Program-made: the position numbers and the translations under genes
NCBI GenBank assembly: GCA_963277665.1
Contig: OY728133.1
Span: 388,629,962-388,693,961 of the forward strand
DNA: 64,000 nt
Source of the DNA: Viscum album
Lineage: Eukaryota > Streptophyta > Magnoliopsida > Santalales > Viscaceae
Reading direction: 5' to 3'
Shown here: one piece after another, positions 59,657-64,000 of the stretch
How the letters are laid out: each line of letters starts with the position of its first letter
How positions within the stretch are numbered: position 1 is the first letter of the stretch
Notes under the pieces: generated by a model
What the model was told of the DNA's origin: nothing
The model's input: only the letters and a program-made list of their open reading frames with translations
Databases searched by the model: none

Positions 59657-62600
59657 TCAGGCAAAGTACTTCTTGAGGAACCTAGCGTTGGTGGGAGGAG
59701 TAACACGCTCACCATCCATAGTCGCTAGGGAGTACGCGCCATTGGGATAGACCTTGTGGACGACAAAAGGTCCCTCCCACTTGGGCTCCAACTTGGGCGG
59801 CTTCCTGCCGGGGATCATTGGTGCTCTTAGGGCCAGTACTAGGTCACCCTATAGGAAGGAGCAGAGGCGAACCTTCTTATTGAAAGCTCGAGCCATTATG
59901 CTTTTATGCCTCTCCAAGTTGTGCAAAGCGCAAAGCCTATTCTCATCCAGTGCTTCCAACTCGACTAGACGGGCTTCAGCAGCTCTGTCCGGTGCTTGCT
60001 GGTCGTAGACCGCAGTGCGCAAGGACGATAAATGGATCTCGATGGGTAGGACGGCCTCAGCTCCATACACCAGGGAATAAGGGGTCATCTGGGTGGAATT
60101 GCGAGTCGTTGTCTGATAAGCCCAGAGGGCGTTGGGGAGCTTGTCCGGCCAACTCTTCTTGTTCTGACCAACCATCTTTTGCAGAATGTTAGAGAGGGTT
60201 TTTTTAAACGCCTCAATCTTTCCATTCGCCTGCGCATGATAGCGAGATGTATGGTTCGAGTGAATGTTGTACTTGGCGTACAACTTCTTCAACTCGGCTG
60301 CTCGGAAATTGGCTCCGTTATCCGTGAGGATAGCGTGAGGCACTCCAAATAGATAAATGATGTTGGAGGTCACGAAGTCAGCGATAGAACAGGATTTGAC
60401 CTCTCTGAGCGGAATCACCTCTGCCCATTTGGAGAAGAAGTCCGTGGCGGTCAGAATGAACCGGCACTGGCGAGCCGTCGCCGGCAGGTAAGGTCCCACA
60501 ACGTCCAGCCCCCAGACTGCAAAGGGCCAAGAATACCTGGTGGTATGGAGAGTCTCCGGTGGCCGATGCACAAAGTTCGCATGAACTTGGCACGCATGGC
60601 ACTTCCTGGCATACTCGATGCAGTCATGGATCATGGAGGGCCAGAAGTATCCCAACCTCCGAATCTGGTGGGACAGCTTCGGCCCAGTATGGTGGGCACC
60701 ACATGAACCAGCATGAACCTCCTGCATGACTCGTGGGATCTCAACTCCCTGAAGGCAACGGAGGAGAACACCATCAAATCCGTGTCTATAGAGGATCTGC
60801 TCCAGGCCGGGACTGCTCAGGAGGACAGACTGCGATGCGCGGCGTCGAACTCGCTCGCGCTCGGCCCGATCCGACGGGAGAATGCCATGTTGGAGGTACT
60901 CAACCAAAGGCGTCCTCCAATCAGGGGCTGGTTCGACTTCCATATCTGTGGTACTCGGGGCTCCAGGCACAGGGGAAACCGCGGTGAGATTACTTACCGA
61001 TGGGCCGCGATCTCCCTCCGGGATAACGGGGGCGATGAGCCTGCGGTGCGTCACGCAGATGATCAGGTTGTCCTGTTCAGGCTCTGCGAGTGACGCAGCA
61101 AGGCTGGACAAAGCATCTGCTCGACCGTTCTGCGACCGGGGAATATGGACAATTTCTGGCCGAGAAGGGAACTGGGCCATCAGGAGGAGGGTGCACTCCA
61201 GCAATGGCACAAGTTCCGGCTTCTTGACAACATAGTCGCCATTGATCTGCTTAACGACCAGCTCGGAGTCCCCTTTCACACACAGACGGGGTATGTCGAT
61301 CTCGAGAGCTAACTCGAGGCCAGTGATGAGGGCATGGTATTCCGCCTCATTGTTGGTACAGCCCTCTGACAACAGGAAAGAGTATGGCAGCACGACTTGC
61401 TCCGGGGAAATGAAGACGATACCCAATCCCACTCTGTTGAGCTTAGGATTATCGAGTCTTCTACCGGTGGGGCTCCGGGAGGCACCGTAAAAGTGCATCT
61501 GCCAGCATGGATCGGCACGATCGACCGAGAGAACGGCCTCATCAGGAAAGCCTAGATCCAGCGGCTGATCCGCGGAGGTCGGGTGAGCAGCCGGAAAGTC
61601 CGCCAATGCTTGCCCTTTGATGGCCTTCTGAGACACATACCTGATGTCGAACTGCTGGAGAATCACAGCCCACCGCGCTAGACGACCAGTCAACATAGGC
61701 CGGCTCAGGATATATTTCAACGGGTCTACCCGAGAAACCAACTGTACCTCGTGGTGCTGCAAGTAGTGCCGTAATTTCTGTACGGAAAATACGAGCGCCA
61801 GGCAGCTCTTCTCGATGGGGGAATACCTAACTTCCGCATCGAGGAGCATGCGACTGAGGTAATAGAGGCTATTCCCTGTTCCCTCGTTGTTCTTCTGGGC
61901 GAGAAGGGCACCAAGGGACCGTTCCAGGGCAGTCACATAAAGGACCAGCGGCTTCCCGGATACAGGCGGCATCAGAACCGGAGGTTGAAGCAGGTACTGC
62001 TTGATTTCCCCGAAAGCGAACTGACACTCCTTATCCCATACATAGGTGGCACCTTTCTTCATGAGCTGAGAAAAGGGCTTACACTTGCCGGCCAGATTCG
62101 CGATGAATCGGCGTATATAGGCTAAGTGGCCTTGGAACCCTTGCAGTTCCTGAATGTTACCTGGGGGAGGCATCTGGCTAATCGCCCTGATCTTCTCTGG
62201 GTCAATCTCAATACCCTGGTATCTTACCACAAAGCCAAGAAATTTCCCGGAGGTGACCCCGAAGGCACACTTCAACGGGTTCATCTTCAGGCGGCGAGAC
62301 CGGAGGAAGCCGGACACTTTCTCAAGATCTTTGAGATGGTCCTGACGCTGGCGCGATTTGACCACCAAGTCGTCGACGTAGCATTCCACCAGTGTGCCGA
62401 GGATTGGCTTGAATATGCGGTGCATTTCCCGTTGATAGGTGGCACCTGCATTCTTCAGGCCGAAGGGCATGACCTGGTAACAAAAGATACCTTGGGGGGC
62501 CCTGAAGGCAGTGAACTCCTCATCCTCAGGGGCCATCCGGATTTGGTTGTATCCGGAGTATCCATCCATGAAGGATAGGGCTTGGAACCCTGCCGTGGCG

Positions 62601-64000
62601 TCAATCAACAGCTCTATCACCGGAAGGAGAAAATCATCCTTTGGACAGTGGCGGTTGAGATCGCGGAAGTCGATACAGACTCTGATCTGCCCGTTCTTCT
62701 TCCTGACCGGCACAATGTTGGCTAGCCATCTGGGGTACTGAACTTCCCTCACGAAGTTGGCTTTGATAAGCTTGTCAACTTCAGCCTCAACCATGGCACT
62801 GTGGAATGGGTGCATCTTCCTGGGAGGCTGCTTGAACCCGCGATGGTTCGCCGGGAGACCAAGGCGGTGGACGACTACCTGAGGATCTAGCCCCGGCATA
62901 TCGTCATAGCCCCAAGCGAACACATCACGGTGCTGTCTGAGGAAGTCCACGTACTGCTGCCGCTCCTCAGAGGGCATGGCGGCACTGACCAATGTGGGTC
63001 TTGGATCTGCCTCGGTTCCAAGGTTCACCTGTACTAACTCATCGACCGTGGCAGAGACACCCTCCTCAAAGGCTGGGGGTGGATCTTCCATGTCCTCTCC
63101 ACTCGGGGAGGGATCGTCCACGGGAGAGACTGCGTTGGAAACTGCATTGGGGCTACCAGATCCTGCTGGGCCGCTGGTGCGGGCATGGGCGGTCGTGGTC
63201 ATCTCATCAGGAGACTCACAGGCCGTCGAGACCATGGCTACGTCCAACCGATGGATCGGGAGGACGTAAGCGTCATCCAAACTTGCCCAGGGATCACTTG
63301 CAATAGCGACAGGCTCAACCTCACCTGTCAGGATCTGCTTATCCTTGCTCTTGTAATAGTCCGCGTCCAGATAGCGGGCTTCACATGAGGAAAAAGGAGA
63401 GGAATCTCCCTGAAGCACGCCTACTAAACCATTAAGGGAGTATTTAAGGCATTGGTGGTATGATGAGGGAACCACCACATGAAGGTGGAGCCATGGACTT
63501 CCCATCAATGCGTTATACGCAGTGTCCTGAGAGACTACCATGAATTCGGTGTTGGCAACCAGGTCACCGAACTGGGTCTTCAAACGTATCTTGCCGACCG
63601 GAGTTTTCTCGGTGCGGTCGTACCCCTGGATCCTGAGGTCGGAGGGAATCAAGTCATCCTCAGACAACCCCAATCTCTGGAGCGTCCGAGTTGGAATCAG
63701 GTTAATCCCGGACCCCGTGTCGACAAGACAGCGCCGGACTTCAAGTCCATTGAACTGGCCAGTAACGTAAAATGGACGAATGTGCCCCTGTATAGGAGGG
63801 TCTTCATCCTTACCAGAGAACGAGATAACTTCCTGACATTCGGCGTTCTCAATCGCTTCGGCGTGAAAGGCCTCTACAGCCGCAACCTCCGTCTCAAACT
63901 GGAGGGGGCTCTTCAGGGCTTCAGCGAGCGCCTCGCGCATCTCAGGTGACATGCGCAGAGCCTCAAGGATGGAGAGCCTTGCTGGGATGTCAGCCAAGTG
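59657..64000 (-). pseudogene. Gag-Pol of the young Tat element: protease, RT, two RNase H, integrase (5' part outside window)
   Basis: Counting from the first methionine in view (63997, not the true start): protease D-T-G is at 93-95, RT motifs F-x-D-G-Y-S-G-Y-N-Q and P-F-G-L-K-N lead to Y-V-D-D at 540-543, then a Gypsy RNase H with lost catalytic motifs. The archaeal-type RNase H (about 833-980) has N-N-E-A-E-Y, K-G-D-S-E-L and N-G-R-A-D-A-L, but its first catalytic aspartate is tyrosine (Y837). The integrase zinc domain begins at about 1095, and the core residues are D1165, D1226 and E1262, with 35 residues between the last two. A TAG at 59851-59849 cuts the frame; in the same frame it goes on with a conserved tail to TGA at 59659-59657. 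The old copy has that tail too. No chromodomain is present. Confidence 0.93.

Larger units (their letters stand above)
48971..64000 (-). mobile_element. Young Ty3/Gypsy Tat-clade element, GC-rich, with antisense PMD gene (right end outside window)
   Basis: Pol on the - strand has both Gypsy-type and archaeal-type RNase H between RT and integrase, diagnostic of the Tat clade. To the left of the pol stop lie tandem repeats, an antisense spliced PMD gene, a promoter-like CpG-rich zone and more repeats, in the same order as the old copy at 1.4-20 kb. CpG is abundant and decay is modest, so it is much younger. It interrupts the gag-only element, entering at about 48.97-49.3 kb. The 5' LTR and gag are beyond 64000. 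The exact left end and the 3' LTR limits are not resolved. Confidence 0.85.

Noticed and set aside
59116..59728. Open frames of 199 (-) and 173 (+) codons next to pol
   Set aside because: The 27-bp unit is a multiple of three, so both strands stay open through the array. The genuine coding here is only the pol tail ending at 59657.
63700..63997. Methionine at 63997 as the start of a protease-pol protein
   Set aside because: The frame is open to the window edge and gag lies beyond it; the codon is only the first ATG in view.

Overview
This window looks like intergenic heterochromatin from a large-genome land plant: layered LTR retrotransposons, many heavily decayed, with no convincing host gene, rRNA or tRNA. 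The species cannot be told from the sequence. All coding signal is retroelement-derived: Ty3/Gypsy Tat clade, Ty3/Gypsy chromovirus (Tekay/Del-like) and Ty1/Copia, plus a plant-mobile-domain (PMD) gene that rides inside the Tat elements in antisense.

Layout. About 1.4-20 kb holds an ancient Tat-type element on the + strand, depleted in CpG and full of stops: gag, protease, RT/RNase H, archaeal-type RNase H, integrase, a repeat-rich 3' region (7.86-12.5 kb), an antisense PMD pseudogene (13.2-15.7 kb, - strand), then an LTR-like regulatory and repeat zone. About 20.2-24.6 kb is AT-rich debris. 24646-36655 is a structurally complete Tekay/Del-like element on the - strand, with 3.6-kb LTRs, PBS, PPT and a 5-bp target duplication (ATGTA). 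Its single gag-pol frame is broken by four nonsense codons. About 37.9-40.2 kb is a degenerate Ty1/Copia polyprotein (+). 41.35-44.47 kb is an old Tekay-type LTR cut by a second chromovirus-like element (LTR 44470-47077) that keeps only gag inside. That element is in turn interrupted at about 48.97-49.3 kb by a GC-rich, younger Tat element on the - strand that runs off the right edge.

The young Tat element has gag-pol on the - strand (stop at 59657, with an internal TAG at 59851-59849) and a 3' region of hairpin-forming tandem repeats. On the opposite strand lies a gene (52863-56527) with at least two introns, a PMD domain and a C-terminal coiled coil. It is preceded by a TATA box and a dense cluster of GCGCGCAA motifs, with a second, oppositely directed copy of the same TATA decamer about 520 bp away.

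The main result is that the two Tat copies, in opposite orientations and at very different stages of decay, share this whole architecture: pol, repeats starting right after the pol stop, an antisense PMD gene, and a divergent TATA pair. The antisense gene therefore appears to be an old, inherited part of the element, probably expressed from a bidirectional promoter in or next to the 3' LTR. The repeat modules are also shared between the copies, and the hairpin stems show compensatory changes.
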